The position numbers and the translations under genes are program-made. A stretch of 57,658 bases of DNA from Leptospirales bacterium. Its GTDB lineage: Bacteria > Spirochaetota > Leptospiria > Leptospirales > Leptospiraceae. Below are positions 18,426-27,185 of this stretch, one piece after another (position 1 is the first letter of the stretch; each line of letters opens with the position of its first letter). Location: assembly GCA_013297885.1 (NCBI GenBank), contig JAAFIR010000035.1:1-57658 (forward strand), in the 5' to 3' direction. Under the pieces are notes generated by a model. The model saw nothing but the letters and a program-made list of their open reading frames with translations. It was not told the origin of the DNA and searched no databases.

Positions 18426-18503
18426 AAGCACTCTTTAGCAATTTCTTTTTACAAGACTAATTCAATTCTAAAATTGTCTAGTATTCTTTGAATGCGTTAG
18501 TAA

Positions 18504-18613
18504 GTTAAGAAAAGTCATTTTTTTTAACAGAGAATTAAAGTATGTTAAGAAAAGTCATTTTTTTTAACAGAGAATTAAAGTATGTTAAGAAAAGTCATTT
18601 TTTTTAACAGAGA
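18504..18613. repeat. Tandem 40-bp repeat copied from the end of the Fic gene
   Basis: Two full 40-bp units (18504-18543, 18544-18583) and a 30-bp partial unit (18584-18613), identical as far as each runs. The unit starts GTTAAGAAAAGTCATT. The partial unit is the 3' end of the minus-strand Fic gene, including its stop codon, so the array is a downstream duplication of the gene's last codons. The self-complementary GTTAA...TTAAC ends make each unit a weak hairpin. Confidence 0.95.
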
Positions 18614-19700
18614 TTTCTTCAATACTTATAAAACCTTTTAAAAAAAGTTCAAATAGTTCAATATTGACATAATAATTTCTATTTCCTAATTTTTCTTTAT
18701 TTAAAAATCCGTTTAGAGTAAGTTCATCTAAATATTTAGCTGCAGTTTGACGGGAAACGTTTAGGTCTTTTTCTATAAATTCTATTTTGGTATAAGGATG
18801 AAAAAATAAATTATTTAATAAATCCTGAGAATAAAAATTAAAATTATCCCTTATCTTGATTTTTTGTGCTGACATTAGCTCTCGTATTCTATCAATTAAA
18901 TCAATTGTCTCAATGGAAGTTTGCTCAACACCTTTTAGTAAAAATAAAATCCATTCTTCCCAATTTTCTTTTTCACGCACTTCTTGTAAAAGTCTATAAT
19001 AATCACTTTTGTGTTGATTGATGTATCTACTCAAATACAAAACAGGAATATCTAAAAGCCCTTTCAAAACTAAATAAAGGATATTAATGATTCTACCTGC
19101 TCTACCATTTCCATCATAAAAAGGATGAATCGATTCAAATTGATAATGAATAATTGCCATTTTAATTAAAGGATCAATTTGATGAAACTTTTCATCATTA
19201 ATATAAGTTTCAAGATTATTCATTAACAGAATTACCTCAGTTGGATTTTGAGGTGGTGTATAAATTATTTGTCCAGTATGTAAATTTTTTAACTCCGTTC
19301 CAACTTGTTTTCTGAAACCAGAATTATCTTTTTTTATTATAGATTGAATTTCTAATATTTGGTTATTTGTAAAAAGTTTTTTTTCTTTGATAGACTGAAA
19401 ACCAGTTCTTAATGCATTTGAATAATTTTGAACTTCTTTAGCTGATATATTATGGATAAAATCTTCGTATAAAGATTCTTTAAACAATTCATCATGAGTG
19501 GTAATAATATTTTCAATTTCCGAACTATCTTTTGCTTCTAAAAGCGGAAGATTATTAATTAAAATATTTTGATTTGGAATTGTTTTTGAAACACCTTTTA
19601 ATTCAGCTAAATAGCGATTAGCTTGAATAGTTTGTTTATAAATTGATCTAGTTTCAAAATCAAATTTTGGAGGAAGATGTTTTAGGATAAATTCTTTCAT
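18585..19700 (-). CDS. Fic-domain protein (AMPylase-type) with C-terminal winged helix
   Basis: Predicted nucleotidyl (AMP) transferase. The catalytic motif HPFYDGNGRAGR is at residues 192-203, matching HxFxxGNGRxxR. An N-terminal inhibitory motif SSEIEN (residues 59-64) fits (S/T)xxxE(G/N), so this is a self-inhibited class II Fic protein. Residues about 290-360 form a winged-helix domain (FIEKDLNVSRQTAAKYLDEL), common in Fic-wHTH proteins that regulate their own genes. Length 371 aa is normal. No antitoxin gene is adjacent, as expected when inhibition is internal. The gene end is tandemly duplicated downstream. Confidence 0.93.
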   Translation of the reverse strand: MKEFILKHLPPKFDFETRSIYKQTIQANRYLAELKGVSKTIPNQNILINNLPLLEAKDSSEIENIITTHDELFKESLYEDFIHNISAKEVQNYSNALRTGFQSIKEKKLFTNNQILEIQSIIKKDNSGFRKQVGTELKNLHTGQIIYTPPQNPTEVILLMNNLETYINDEKFHQIDPLIKMAIIHYQFESIHPFYDGNGRAGRIINILYLVLKGLLDIPVLYLSRYINQHKSDYYRLLQEVREKENWEEWILFLLKGVEQTSIETIDLIDRIRELMSAQKIKIRDNFNFYSQDLLNNLFFHPYTKIEFIEKDLNVSRQTAAKYLDELTLNGFLNKEKLGNRNYYVNIELFELFLKGFISIEEISVKKNDFS

Positions 19701-19857
19701 TGAATAAATTGATTATTAAAGCAAAGAAAAAATTCATTAGAAAGTCAATAAAATTTCAATTTTAAAAAACAATAAAATAATTAAACTTTTATAGGTAAAA
19801 ACCCTAATGCGGTATTCCCCTATTGCAAATTAAAAAAATTTTTGTCATAATCAATTT

Positions 19858-20712
19858 ATGAGATATTTGATTTTATTAATTTTATTTACTAATTGCAGTT
19901 ATTATTTTTATCCTGATGCAACTCTATACAAACTAACAGAACAAGAAAAACAAATTTTTAATTCCAAAAAAATTTTATATATTGGATTTGATTATTTGGA
20001 AATTAGACGAATCAGAGTTAGCGAAATTCTATATCAAGATAAAGTTGTAACCAACAAAGAACATTTAAAAATAATAGAATTTTTAAATTCAAAAGAAATA
20101 AATAAGTCTGTAACCTCCTTCCAGAAAAATTATTATTCAAGTAAAGGTGCTGATACAATTGATGAAGGGTATTTAAGTAAAAAGTTTGATTTTCAAAGTT
20201 ATGAATTAAATCCAACCAAACTAAATCAATTTGTAAAAGGTGAAAATGAAAATATTGAAGAAAAAAACTTAAAAGAGTTTTTAATTAATTATCTTAAATT
20301 TACCAAACATTTGGGTTTATACAAAATGAATTCGACTTTAGCAATTAAAGATTCAGAAATAAAATTTAATCTTCAAGATTTTGATTATGTTCTAGTGGGT
20401 TTTGGAAAAGAAATTAAAAATCCAAATATTAGTAATGATATGGGAAAACTAGTTTTATTAGCTTATTCAAATATTATTTCAGTGGGAACATTGGGAGTTT
20501 ATCCAATGTATTTATATTCTGCTTTTCAGAGCAATTTATATTTATATGATAAAAAATTAAATCTAATCAAAAAATCTGAATCTGAAATATTAATACCTTC
20601 ACTCAGTTCAGTTTGGATGTTTTTATTTTCAAATTCAAATGACTATGAAAAAAAAGCTCATGCTAAAGATATTAGTCAGTTTTTAAAAGAGTCTGTTGAT
20701 GGTATTAAATGA
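19858..20712 (+). CDS. Lipoprotein of unknown function, 284 aa
   Basis: The signal peptide MRYLILLILFTNC ends in a spirochaete-like lipobox (LFTNC), so lipidation at Cys13 is predicted. The rest is soluble and Lys/Tyr/Leu-rich with no recognised motif; a hydrophobic segment near residues 195-225 (LVLLAYSNIISVGTLGVYPM) could be a membrane-associated helix. It stands alone between the divergent Fic gene and repeat R3. Function unknown. Confidence 0.7.
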   Translation: MRYLILLILFTNCSYYFYPDATLYKLTEQEKQIFNSKKILYIGFDYLEIRRIRVSEILYQDKVVTNKEHLKIIEFLNSKEINKSVTSFQKNYYSSKGADTIDEGYLSKKFDFQSYELNPTKLNQFVKGENENIEEKNLKEFLINYLKFTKHLGLYKMNSTLAIKDSEIKFNLQDFDYVLVGFGKEIKNPNISNDMGKLVLLAYSNIISVGTLGVYPMYLYSAFQSNLYLYDKKLNLIKKSESEILIPSLSSVWMFLFSNSNDYEKKAHAKDISQFLKESVDGIK

Positions 20713-20738
20713 ATTAATGTTTAGTTTCTCAATACCAA

Positions 20739-20860
20739 GCGAAACTGATCAGCGAAGCGAAGCGTTTCTTTTAATAACATTAGACTTAAGTCTAGTATTA
20801 TTAAAAAGAAGTAGCTGAGAGCAGGTTTTTTCCCGTAGGGAAAAATTCGCCCAAAAAAAA
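20739..20860 (+). repeat. Structured intergenic repeat R3
   Basis: The closing helix is GCGAA (20739-20743) with TTCGC (20846-20850). Arm A is TTCTTTTAATA and CATTAGACTT paired with AAGTCTAGT and TTATTAAAAAGAA. The middle is GAAGTAGCTGAGAGCAGG. Arm B is short, TTTTTTCCC/GGGAAAAA. The end is TTCGCCCAAAA. The 5' module is the most divergent (GCGAAACTGATCAGCGAAG). Lies between a lipoprotein gene and clpC. Confidence 0.8.
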
Positions 20861-20999
20861 CAATCAATCTAATTTAAGAAACAAAATCAAAAACCCTTAA
20901 CCATGTACAAAACTTTTTTTTAACACTGGTTTGCCTATAAATTTTTAAAAATTCTCATAATTCAAAAATCAAAAATCATTCTAAAAAATTTATTTTTAC

Positions 21000-21028
21000 T
21001 TGCTTAAATTTGCTATAAAGTTTAGATA
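21000..21028 (+). promoter_or_regulatory. Candidate sigma-70-type promoter of clpC
   Basis: TTGCTT (21000-21005) and TAGATA (21023-21028) are separated by 17 bases, 60 bases before the clpC start. It resembles a sigma-70 promoter, but A+T-rich sequence makes chance matches common. No CtsR-like or CIRCE heat-shock operator was recognised. Confidence 0.35.
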
Positions 21029-21087
21029 TATCTGTTTAAGATTTTGCTTAAATTTTCAGTCTAATCTTATGGAATAAAGGAAGGAAT

Positions 21088-23622
21088 ATGTCGTCTGATT
21101 TTACAAAAAGAGCTAAAAAAGTAATTAACGAATTAGCAGGTGAAGAAGCAAAAAGACTTGGTCATGATTTTGTTGGACCTGAGCATATATTCTTGGGACT
21201 GCTCAAAGAAGATGATTCTGTTGCTGTAAAAATTATTGATGTATTAAATATAAACAAATCAGAATTAAAAAAAGAAATCGAAAGAAAATCAAGAGAAGAA
21301 AATATTCTCATGGATTTACCCACTTCACAAGAAAGATACCAGCGAGTAATCGAAACTTCTAAAGAAGAAGCAAAACGTATGAAGCATAATTATGTTGGAA
21401 CTGAACACATCCTTCTTGCTCTTGTTCGTGATAATAATAATATCGCTGCTGCTGTATTATCATCATTTGGTGTAAACTATAATGTTATCAAAAGTGAAAT
21501 TTTAAGACTACTTGGTTTAATGGGACCAACTGCTGGAGTAGCTTCTGGTGGTGGACAAACATCCGGGAGCACTACATCCCAATCAACAAAAGGAAATGAA
21601 AAGTCCAAAACCCCAATCTTAGATGAATTTGCTCGTGACTTGACCCTTCTTGCAAAAGATAAAAAATTAGATCCAGTGATTGGAAGATCAAAAGAAATTG
21701 AAAGAGTTATTCAAATTCTTTCACGTAAAACAAAAAACAATCCTGTTCTCATCGGTGAATCTGGTGTGGGTAAAACTGCCATTGTAGAAGGACTTGCAAT
21801 TTCAATTTATGAAAAAACTGTTCCTGAATTATTATTTGATAAAAGAGTTTTATCTCTTGATCTAGCAAGTTTAATTGCCGGAACAAAATATCGTGGTGAG
21901 TTTGAAGAAAGACTCAAAAAAATCATGAAAGAAATTACTTCCAATACAAATATAATTATCTTTATAGATGAGCTTCATACTTTGATTGGAGCAGGTGCTG
22001 CTGAGGGTGCTGTTGATGCAGCAAATATTTTAAAACCAGCTCTTGCTCGTGGAGAACTTCAATGTATTGGTGCAACTACCAATAACGAATACAGAAAATA
22101 CATTGAAAAAGATTCTGCATTAGAAAGAAGATTTCAAACTGTAAAAGTTCTAGAACCTTCAGTTGAAGATGCAATTTTAATTATGGAAGGTTTAAAAAAA
22201 GCTTACGAATCTCATCACAAAGTTCGTTACACTACACGAGCAATTGAACAATCTGTAAAACTTTCTCATCGTTATATCAATGATCGTTATTTACCAGATA
22301 AAGCAATTGATATTATTGATGAAGCTGGTTCAAAAGTTAGACTTGCAAATTGTGGAAGACCAGACAACATCAAGTTAGCTGAAGAAGAAATTAAAAATTT
22401 ATCAGTTAAAAAAGAAGATTTAGTTCGTTCACAAGAATATGAACAAGCAGCTGCGATAAGAGATGAAGTAAATCGCAAAAAAACTGCTTTAGAAGAGTTG
22501 GTTCGCAATTGGCAAGAAAGACTTGAAACTCAAGCAGTTACAATTGATGAAGACCAAATTCTTTCTGTAATTTCCAATTGGACTGGAATTCCATTAGAAA
22601 AAATGGAAGAAAAGGAAAACGAAAAATTAATCAATATGGAAACAATTCTCAAAGAAAGAATTGTGGGTCAAAAGTCTGCAATTGAAACTATTGCTCGTGC
22701 TGTGAGACGTTCAAGAACTGGTTTTAAATCTGAAAAAAGACCAACTGGTTCATTTATATTCCTTGGACCAACAGGTGTTGGAAAAACTGAACTTGCAAAA
22801 GCACTTGCATTATTTTTATTTGGCAAAGATGACCAAATGTTAAGAATTGATATGAGTGAATACATGGAACCACATGCTGTGTCAAGATTAATTGGTGCTC
22901 CTCCTGGTTATGTTGGATATGATGATGGTGGTCAACTCACAGAATTTGTCCGAAGAAAACCTTACTCAGTAATCTTACTTGATGAAATTGAAAAAGCTCA
23001 CCATGATTTGTTTAATATTTTACTTCAAATTATGGAAGAAGGAAATTTAACAGACACAAAAGGACGCAAAGTAAATTTTAGAGACACAATCATTATCATG
23101 ACTTCTAATATTGGAGCAAAAGAAATTCAAAAAGGTGGAAGGATGGGATTTGATGAAGAAACTTCTAAAGAAAAAATCAAATCTGAAATGGCTCGTGACG
23201 AACTAAAAAAATACTTTAACCCAGAATTTTTAAATCGTGTTGACGAAGTAATTTATTTTCAACCACTCCAAAAAGAAGAAATTGTTCAAATTGTAGAAAT
23301 CATGTTAAAAGATTTTAACAAAAGATTGGTTGAGAAAAAAATTATGGTTTCAATGACTCCTGAAGCAAAAGAGCATATGGCTGAAATTGGTTATGATCCT
23401 GCATTTGGTGCTAGACCTCTCAGAAGAATTTTCCAAAAAGAATTGGAAGATTATATGGCTACTCAACTTCTTGCTGGTTCATACAAAATGCCAACTGTTA
23501 TCAGAATGGATGCAAAAGAAAAAACTTTTGTATTTGCTGAAGAGCCTTGGGAAGATTTTGGAATGGATGACAAACCAAAAGAAATTGGCGAAAGTTCAAA
23601 AGAAGTTGCAACGATTTCTTAA
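21088..23622 (+). CDS. clpC: ATP-dependent unfoldase ClpC (Clp/Hsp100 class I)
   Basis: AAA+ chaperone that unfolds substrates for the ClpP protease. The N-terminal double Clp-N repeat (residues 1-145: [18 protein letters not shown] and [17 protein letters not shown]) is followed by a Gly/Ser/Thr linker. D1 has Walker [14 protein letters not shown] and Walker [15 protein letters not shown]; a UVR/coiled-coil middle region (about 425-460) marks ClpC rather than ClpA or ClpB. D2 has Walker [16 protein letters not shown]. Length 844 aa is typical. Ribosome-binding site AAAGGAAGG. The stop TAATG overlaps the start of the next gene. Confidence 0.96.
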   Translation: MSSDFTKRAKKVINELAGEEAKRLGHDFVGPEHIFLGLLKEDDSVAVKIIDVLNINKSELKKEIERKSREENILMDLPTSQERYQRVIETSKEEAKRMKHNYVGTEHILLALVRDNNNIAAAVLSSFGVNYNVIKSEILRLLGLMGPTAGVASGGGQTSGSTTSQSTKGNEKSKTPILDEFARDLTLLAKDKKLDPVIGRSKEIERVIQILSRKTKNNPVLIGESGVGKTAIVEGLAISIYEKTVPELLFDKRVLSLDLASLIAGTKYRGEFEERLKKIMKEITSNTNIIIFIDELHTLIGAGAAEGAVDAANILKPALARGELQCIGATTNNEYRKYIEKDSALERRFQTVKVLEPSVEDAILIMEGLKKAYESHHKVRYTTRAIEQSVKLSHRYINDRYLPDKAIDIIDEAGSKVRLANCGRPDNIKLAEEEIKNLSVKKEDLVRSQEYEQAAAIRDEVNRKKTALEELVRNWQERLETQAVTIDEDQILSVISNWTGIPLEKMEEKENEKLINMETILKERIVGQKSAIETIARAVRRSRTGFKSEKRPTGSFIFLGPTGVGKTELAKALALFLFGKDDQMLRIDMSEYMEPHAVSRLIGAPPGYVGYDDGGQLTEFVRRKPYSVILLDEIEKAHHDLFNILLQIMEEGNLTDTKGRKVNFRDTIIIMTSNIGAKEIQKGGRMGFDEETSKEKIKSEMARDELKKYFNPEFLNRVDEVIYFQPLQKEEIVQIVEIMLKDFNKRLVEKKIMVSMTPEAKEHMAEIGYDPAFGARPLRRIFQKELEDYMATQLLAGSYKMPTVIRMDAKEKTFVFAEEPWEDFGMDDKPKEIGESSKEVATIS

Positions 23623-24062
23623 TGTTTACAATTTACCTTTTTACTTTTCTTATAATAGTTCTGCTTTTTTTCATGAGCAGACTATTATCCGATAAAAGAA
23701 AGGTAATCATCTCGGCTGATATTGAAAAGATAAGTTTAGGCATCATCAAACCTGGACTTATAGTTCCTGAAATTTCTGTTGAATACAAATATTATTTTGG
23801 AAATGGAGTTTACCTTGGAAAAGGTTTTTTGTTATTTAGTGATTTTTTAAATGACGATTTTGAAACAGGATTTAATGAACATGAAATTCCTTTTTTAATT
23901 TATGAAGGAAATGCTTTTGTTTCAATTGAACATATCGAATCTTTTTTACTAACAAAATTTGATCAGATACAAATTTTAGTTGATCCAAAATTTCCCTACA
24001 TTTCAGAAATTCTTCTCACTCCAGATAATCCAAAAGAAATCAAAAATAGAAATTTTCTTTAA
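23622..24062 (+). CDS. Membrane-anchored hypothetical protein, 146 aa
   Basis: One N-terminal transmembrane helix (YLFTFLIIVLLFFMSRLL, residues 5-22) followed by a mostly beta-strand domain of about 115 aa. It begins ADIEKISLGIIKPGLIVPEI and continues through YKYYFGNGVYLGKGFLLFSD to KFDQIQILVDPKFPYIS. No family recognised. Its start shares one base with the clpC stop (TAATG), so translation is coupled. Association with Clp proteolysis at the membrane is an inference from position only. Confidence 0.7.
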   Translation: MFTIYLFTFLIIVLLFFMSRLLSDKRKVIISADIEKISLGIIKPGLIVPEISVEYKYYFGNGVYLGKGFLLFSDFLNDDFETGFNEHEIPFLIYEGNAFVSIEHIESFLLTKFDQIQILVDPKFPYISEILLTPDNPKEIKNRNFL

Positions 24063-24496
24063 ACTTTGTGAATTTCTAAGGACAAATTTTTTTGAGGGAA
24101 AAAATTCAAGTTATTCAAAAAAAAATTCAGAAATAATTCCCACAAAAAAACCGTGCTTTCCACTACAATCTTTTGTGACTTATTTAAGTTCTTTATCTTC
24201 TTATAAAGATTAACAATAATAATAACCTATTTTAACAACAATATTCAATCGGGACAAACAACTAGCCAAAAGTAATTTGTATTTACTTTTGGCAGTTTTT
24301 AGATAAACACAAAAGGATTTTCGTTTCAATCACTTTTGCTGCTTCGCTTTATTTTTTAACAACTTCTTTTTATAGAAACAATTCCCAGCCCAGCTATTAT
24401 TCTAGGTACAATTATTATTTGTAGAGATTTGAAACATGAATTAAAACTAAAGAATAATTCTTGGCACAAAAAATAAATATTAAGTAATTTATTATT
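24063..24496. other. 434-bp intergenic region with repeat fragments
   Basis: Lies between convergent genes. It contains repeat Q2 (24208-24295) and, at 24322-24339 on the minus strand, GCAAAAGTGATTGAAAC, which matches the 5' module of the R family without a recognisable remainder. No gene is credible here. Confidence 0.5.
24208..24295 (-). repeat. Two-copy repeat Q2
   Basis: The reverse complement matches 12900-12992 over about 90 bases with scattered differences. The hairpin inside it is stronger than in Q1: CCAAAAGTAA (24266-24275) with TTACTTTTGG (24283-24292), 10 bp. Pairing is thus preserved despite divergence. Confidence 0.6.
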
Positions 24497-25444
24497 TTAA
24501 AATGCTCCGAAACTATCTCCAAATGAATCAAAAATTTGATCGAATACAGATGAAGTTTTATTCAATGGAATATCTTGAATTTGTGCATAATCAATTTCAC
24601 CTTGAAAGCTAATTGATTCAGAAAGGTATTTGTAAAAAATTATCTTACTAATTGGTATTCCAATTCCTAAAGTGAAAATTGTAATTCCTACACATTTTAA
24701 AAATGTAATAAATACTTCTCCACCTTTTAAACTTGCACTAAATTTTCCATTTGCAAAATGAAGATTATTCCATTTGTAATTTGTAGTGTCTGCAATGAAC
24801 CAAGCAAAGTAAATTCCCAAAGTAATAGCTGATAAAAAAAAACCTTTTAAACAAATTAAAAAATATTCTTTTCCATCCATTCTAGAATCAAATGCGAAAT
24901 TTCCATAAATTGTGTTTGAAGAAATAAATTTTCTGAGATCAACAAAAAACCATGGAAAATAAATTCCAAAAGTTATTGCAGTAAGTAAAAAACCTTTTGC
25001 AAACATAATAAAAAATTCTTGTGAATTCGCTATAAATTGAAATCTTCTACCTTTATAACTTGTTCTAGATAAACTAAATCGAATTGCAGAAAATACAATT
25101 AACGGAACTAAAATTATCTCAAGTGGTAAAATTAAAAAACCTGTAAAAGAAGCTAAAGTTAATGAAATATTTCCTAAAACCCATCCAAGAATACTAATTA
25201 TAACAAAAACACCAACTATAATTCCCATTAATTTTAAAAAACCAATAAATAATTCTTTTCCAGTTGAATGGTAATCAAATGCTTCATTATCAAATTTTGT
25301 ATTGTTATAAAAAAATTTTTTGAATTCGACTTTTCCCCAAAAATAGTAAATACCAAATGTAAAAAAAGACAATAAAACAACTTTTAGAAACAATAAAAGA
25401 AAGTTTAAACCATCTCCAATAAAACTAATTTTTTTTTCGTTCAT
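24497..25444 (-). CDS. DUF898 family inner-membrane protein
   Basis: A polytopic membrane protein with three internal repeats, each having the DUF898/YjgN pattern: FTFGIYYFWGKVEFKKFF, AITFGIYFPWFFVDLRKF and AITLGIYFAWFIADTTNY, each followed by a YxxxxF soluble stretch. I start at ATG 25444, which has GGGGAG exactly 6 bases upstream, rather than the ATG at 25477. About 315 aa. The family is widespread, but its function is unknown. Monocistronic, divergent from the holin-like gene. Confidence 0.85.
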   Translation of the reverse strand: MNEKKISFIGDGLNFLLLFLKVVLLSFFTFGIYYFWGKVEFKKFFYNNTKFDNEAFDYHSTGKELFIGFLKLMGIIVGVFVIISILGWVLGNISLTLASFTGFLILPLEIILVPLIVFSAIRFSLSRTSYKGRRFQFIANSQEFFIMFAKGFLLTAITFGIYFPWFFVDLRKFISSNTIYGNFAFDSRMDGKEYFLICLKGFFLSAITLGIYFAWFIADTTNYKWNNLHFANGKFSASLKGGEVFITFLKCVGITIFTLGIGIPISKIIFYKYLSESISFQGEIDYAQIQDIPLNKTSSVFDQIFDSFGDSFGAF

Positions 25445-25535
25445 TAAATACTCCCCTGTGGCAGATTTTTTAAACATACTTTAAATCTGTCAATTAAGAA
25501 TTGAAAGATTTAGAATATAATTTTACTTGGTGAAC

Positions 25536-25886
25536 ATGATTAGTTTAATTTTACCGATTGTGTTACAAATTTTAGTTGTTCAGTTTATTTTTCCAATTAT
25601 TCACAAAGATTTTCATGTGATTGGTGATTTTCAAAATTCTGTTTTGATAGTAATTATTTTTATTGTATTCAATTTTTTTGCCAGAAAACTTATAGTGATT
25701 CTAACATTAGGAGTTGGTGCTTTAATTTTCTTTTTAACATTAGGAATAGCAGGACTAGTTTTAAATGCAGGAATTTTAATTGGAATGAAACATCTTTTTC
25801 CACAAATGCTTTCTGTTCCAGGATTTGCAGAAGCATTCTTAGGTGGAATTTGTTTAGCTATTGCAAATTATTTAGGTGGTAAATAG
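25536..25886 (+). CDS. Small four-helix membrane protein (phage holin superfamily IV-like)
   Basis: A protein of about 116 aa made almost entirely of hydrophobic segments (roughly residues 3-22, 33-50, 54-75 and 95-113). The pattern of RKLIVILTLGVGALIFFLTL followed by a Gly-rich fourth helix (FLGGICLAIANYLGG) resembles the PF04020-type chromosomal holin-like family. This family name does not imply phage origin. ATG 25536 is preferred to the upstream TTG and GTG. No obvious ribosome-binding site. Function unknown. Confidence 0.7.
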   Translation: MISLILPIVLQILVVQFIFPIIHKDFHVIGDFQNSVLIVIIFIVFNFFARKLIVILTLGVGALIFFLTLGIAGLVLNAGILIGMKHLFPQMLSVPGFAEAFLGGICLAIANYLGGK

Positions 25887-25954
25887 TTTTACTGTTTAAT
25901 AAAATTCTTGATACTTTTAAAAATTTTCAAATTAAAAGATTTTACTACTAAATA

Positions 25955-26083
25955 TTTTTTGGGCAAATTTTTTTGTTTGCGAAGATAACTTGGAGTTTTC
26001 TTCACAAACAAAAAAACCGAGCTTTTCGCTCTTGTCATAAAATTTCATACGAAATTTTATGACACCGCTTCAATCTCTTTTGC
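25955..26083 (-). repeat. Structured intergenic repeat R4
   Basis: Read on the minus strand: 5' module GCAAAAGAGATTGAAGCGG, arm A TGTCATAAAATTTC/GAAATTTTATGACA (perfect 14 bp, loop GTAT), middle AGAGCGAAAAGCTCGG (a GAGC-GAAAA-GCTC hairpin), arm B TTTTTTTGTTTG and GAAGA paired with TCTTC and CAAACAAAAAAA, end TTTGCCCAAAAAA. The closing helix is GCAAA/TTTGC, differing from other copies by compensated changes. Confidence 0.88.
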
Positions 26084-26235
26084 GTTGTGTTGGGGAATTT
26101 TATTTTATAGACTCATGTTACGCAAAATTAATTTCTTTTAAGTTTTATATGGATAAAAAAATTTAAAAGTTTCTTTTTACTAATAAATCCATGAGCTTGC
26201 GGCAGCAAACCCCCCGTTAGGGGCATATCAAAGAC

Positions 26236-26265
26236 CTCACCTGAGCACGAAGTGCGTAAGGTGAG
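26236..26265. repeat. Hairpin CTCACC/GGTGAG with inner GCAC/GTGC stem
   Basis: A 30-bp near-perfect palindrome: CTCACC at 26236-26241 with GGTGAG at 26260-26265, and GCAC with GTGC inside around a GAA loop. The wording CCTCACC links it to the M elements. A C-rich CCCCCCGTTAGGGG lies just upstream. Probably a fragment of an M-type element; it lies before the DUF805 gene. Confidence 0.5.
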
Positions 26266-26334
26266 TTATTGATAAAATTTTTATTCTTCCATAAATAGTA
26301 TTTTGAAATTGTATTTTAAGTTGAATGTAAACAT

Positions 26335-26676
26335 ATGAAATATTATTTAATGGCATTTAAAAATTATTTTCATTTTGAGGGAAGAGCTTGTAGAAAAGAA
26401 TTTTGTTATTTCATTTTATTTCATCTAATAATTTTATTTATTCTTGGGATAATTTCTGAAAAATACCCTCAATTATGGAATTTATTTGCTACATATACAT
26501 TTATTGCAATTATCCCCGGAATAGCTATTGTATTTAGAAGATTGCATGATGTAGGAAAAACTGATTTATTATGGTTTACTCCATTTTGGATTTTTGTCAT
26601 TTTTCGTAAAGGGATGAGAGGAGCAAATTATTATGGACAATATCCATTGGAAGAGATTGAAAAAGTCCCAAAATAA
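26335..26676 (+). CDS. DUF805 family membrane protein
   Basis: A 113-aa membrane protein with the DUF805 pattern: N-terminal MAFKNYFHFEGRACRKEF, where the conserved G-R-x-x-R-x-E/F motif precedes the first membrane helix. Further helices follow near residues 27-40, 51-64 and 76-86, with RRLHDVGKTDLLWF between them. The family is common near the ends of operons and has no established function. Single gene; an 88-90-bp inverted-repeat element follows 8 bases after the stop. Confidence 0.88.
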   Translation: MKYYLMAFKNYFHFEGRACRKEFCYFILFHLIILFILGIISEKYPQLWNLFATYTFIAIIPGIAIVFRRLHDVGKTDLLWFTPFWIFVIFRKGMRGANYYGQYPLEEIEKVPK

Positions 26677-26684
26677 AAGAAAAA

Positions 26685-26774
26685 TAATGACACTCCAAAA
26701 CCCTACTTCCAAGATTAATTCAAAACTAAAATAAGCTATTTTCATTTCTGCAAATATGGAATGGAGTGTCATTA
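26685..26774. repeat. Small element with perfect 13-bp terminal inverted repeats
   Basis: TAATGACACTCCA (26685-26697) and TGGAGTGTCATTA (26762-26774) are exact reverse complements separated by 64 A+T-rich bases without coding capacity. The outer TA at both ends could be part of the repeat or a target duplication. Lies just after the DUF805 gene. A transcription terminator is unlikely because the arms are far apart and no T-run follows. Confidence 0.6.
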
Positions 26775-26903
26775 GGAAGTTTTATCGAAATGAAGAATAT
26801 AAAAATTCAGTTTGAGATGAATATTTTTTTACAAATATTCTGAATCAAAAAAAATATTGTTAAAAAACTTTCTTCTTAGAAAAATGAATGAGAGGAGAAT
26901 TAT

Positions 26904-27185
26904 ATGCCTGTTTTTGAATACAAATGTGATACATGTGAAAAAACATTTGAAGTGTTACAAAAAAATTCTACACCGTTTACAACTTGTAAAGAAGTAAATT
27001 TAGATTGTGAAAAAGATTCTAAAATTGAAAAATTAATTTCAGGATTTAGCTTTAGTGGTTTTTCTTCTTCAACTGAATCTAGTTATTCCAGCTCGATGAC
27101 AGAGTCACCAAAAGTTGGTTGTGGTTGTCATGGAACTTCTTCTTGTCCAGGAACAAACATTCGATCAAAGTATGGAATAGAATAA
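26904..27185 (+). CDS. FmdB-like zinc-ribbon protein
   Basis: A 93-aa protein opening MPVFEYKCDTCEKTFEVLQK, the FmdB/CxxC zinc-ribbon signature, with a second Cys pair spaced apart (TTCKEVNLDCEKD). The C-terminal half is Ser-rich and ends with extra cysteines (GCGCHGTSSCPG). Strong ribosome-binding site AGGAG at 26893-26897. First gene of an operon with alr and meaB, which follow with no spacing. A regulatory or metal-binding role is typical of the family but not proven. Confidence 0.85.
   Translation: MPVFEYKCDTCEKTFEVLQKNSTPFTTCKEVNLDCEKDSKIEKLISGFSFSGFSSSTESSYSSSMTESPKVGCGCHGTSSCPGTNIRSKYGIE

Noticed and set aside
18504-18613. Tandem 40-bp units as a CRISPR array
   Set aside because: The units are contiguous without spacers, only two and a half copies exist, and they are copies of the Fic gene end.
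25536-25886. Prophage remnant suggested by the holin-like gene
   Set aside because: The family is chromosomal in many bacteria and no other phage gene is near.
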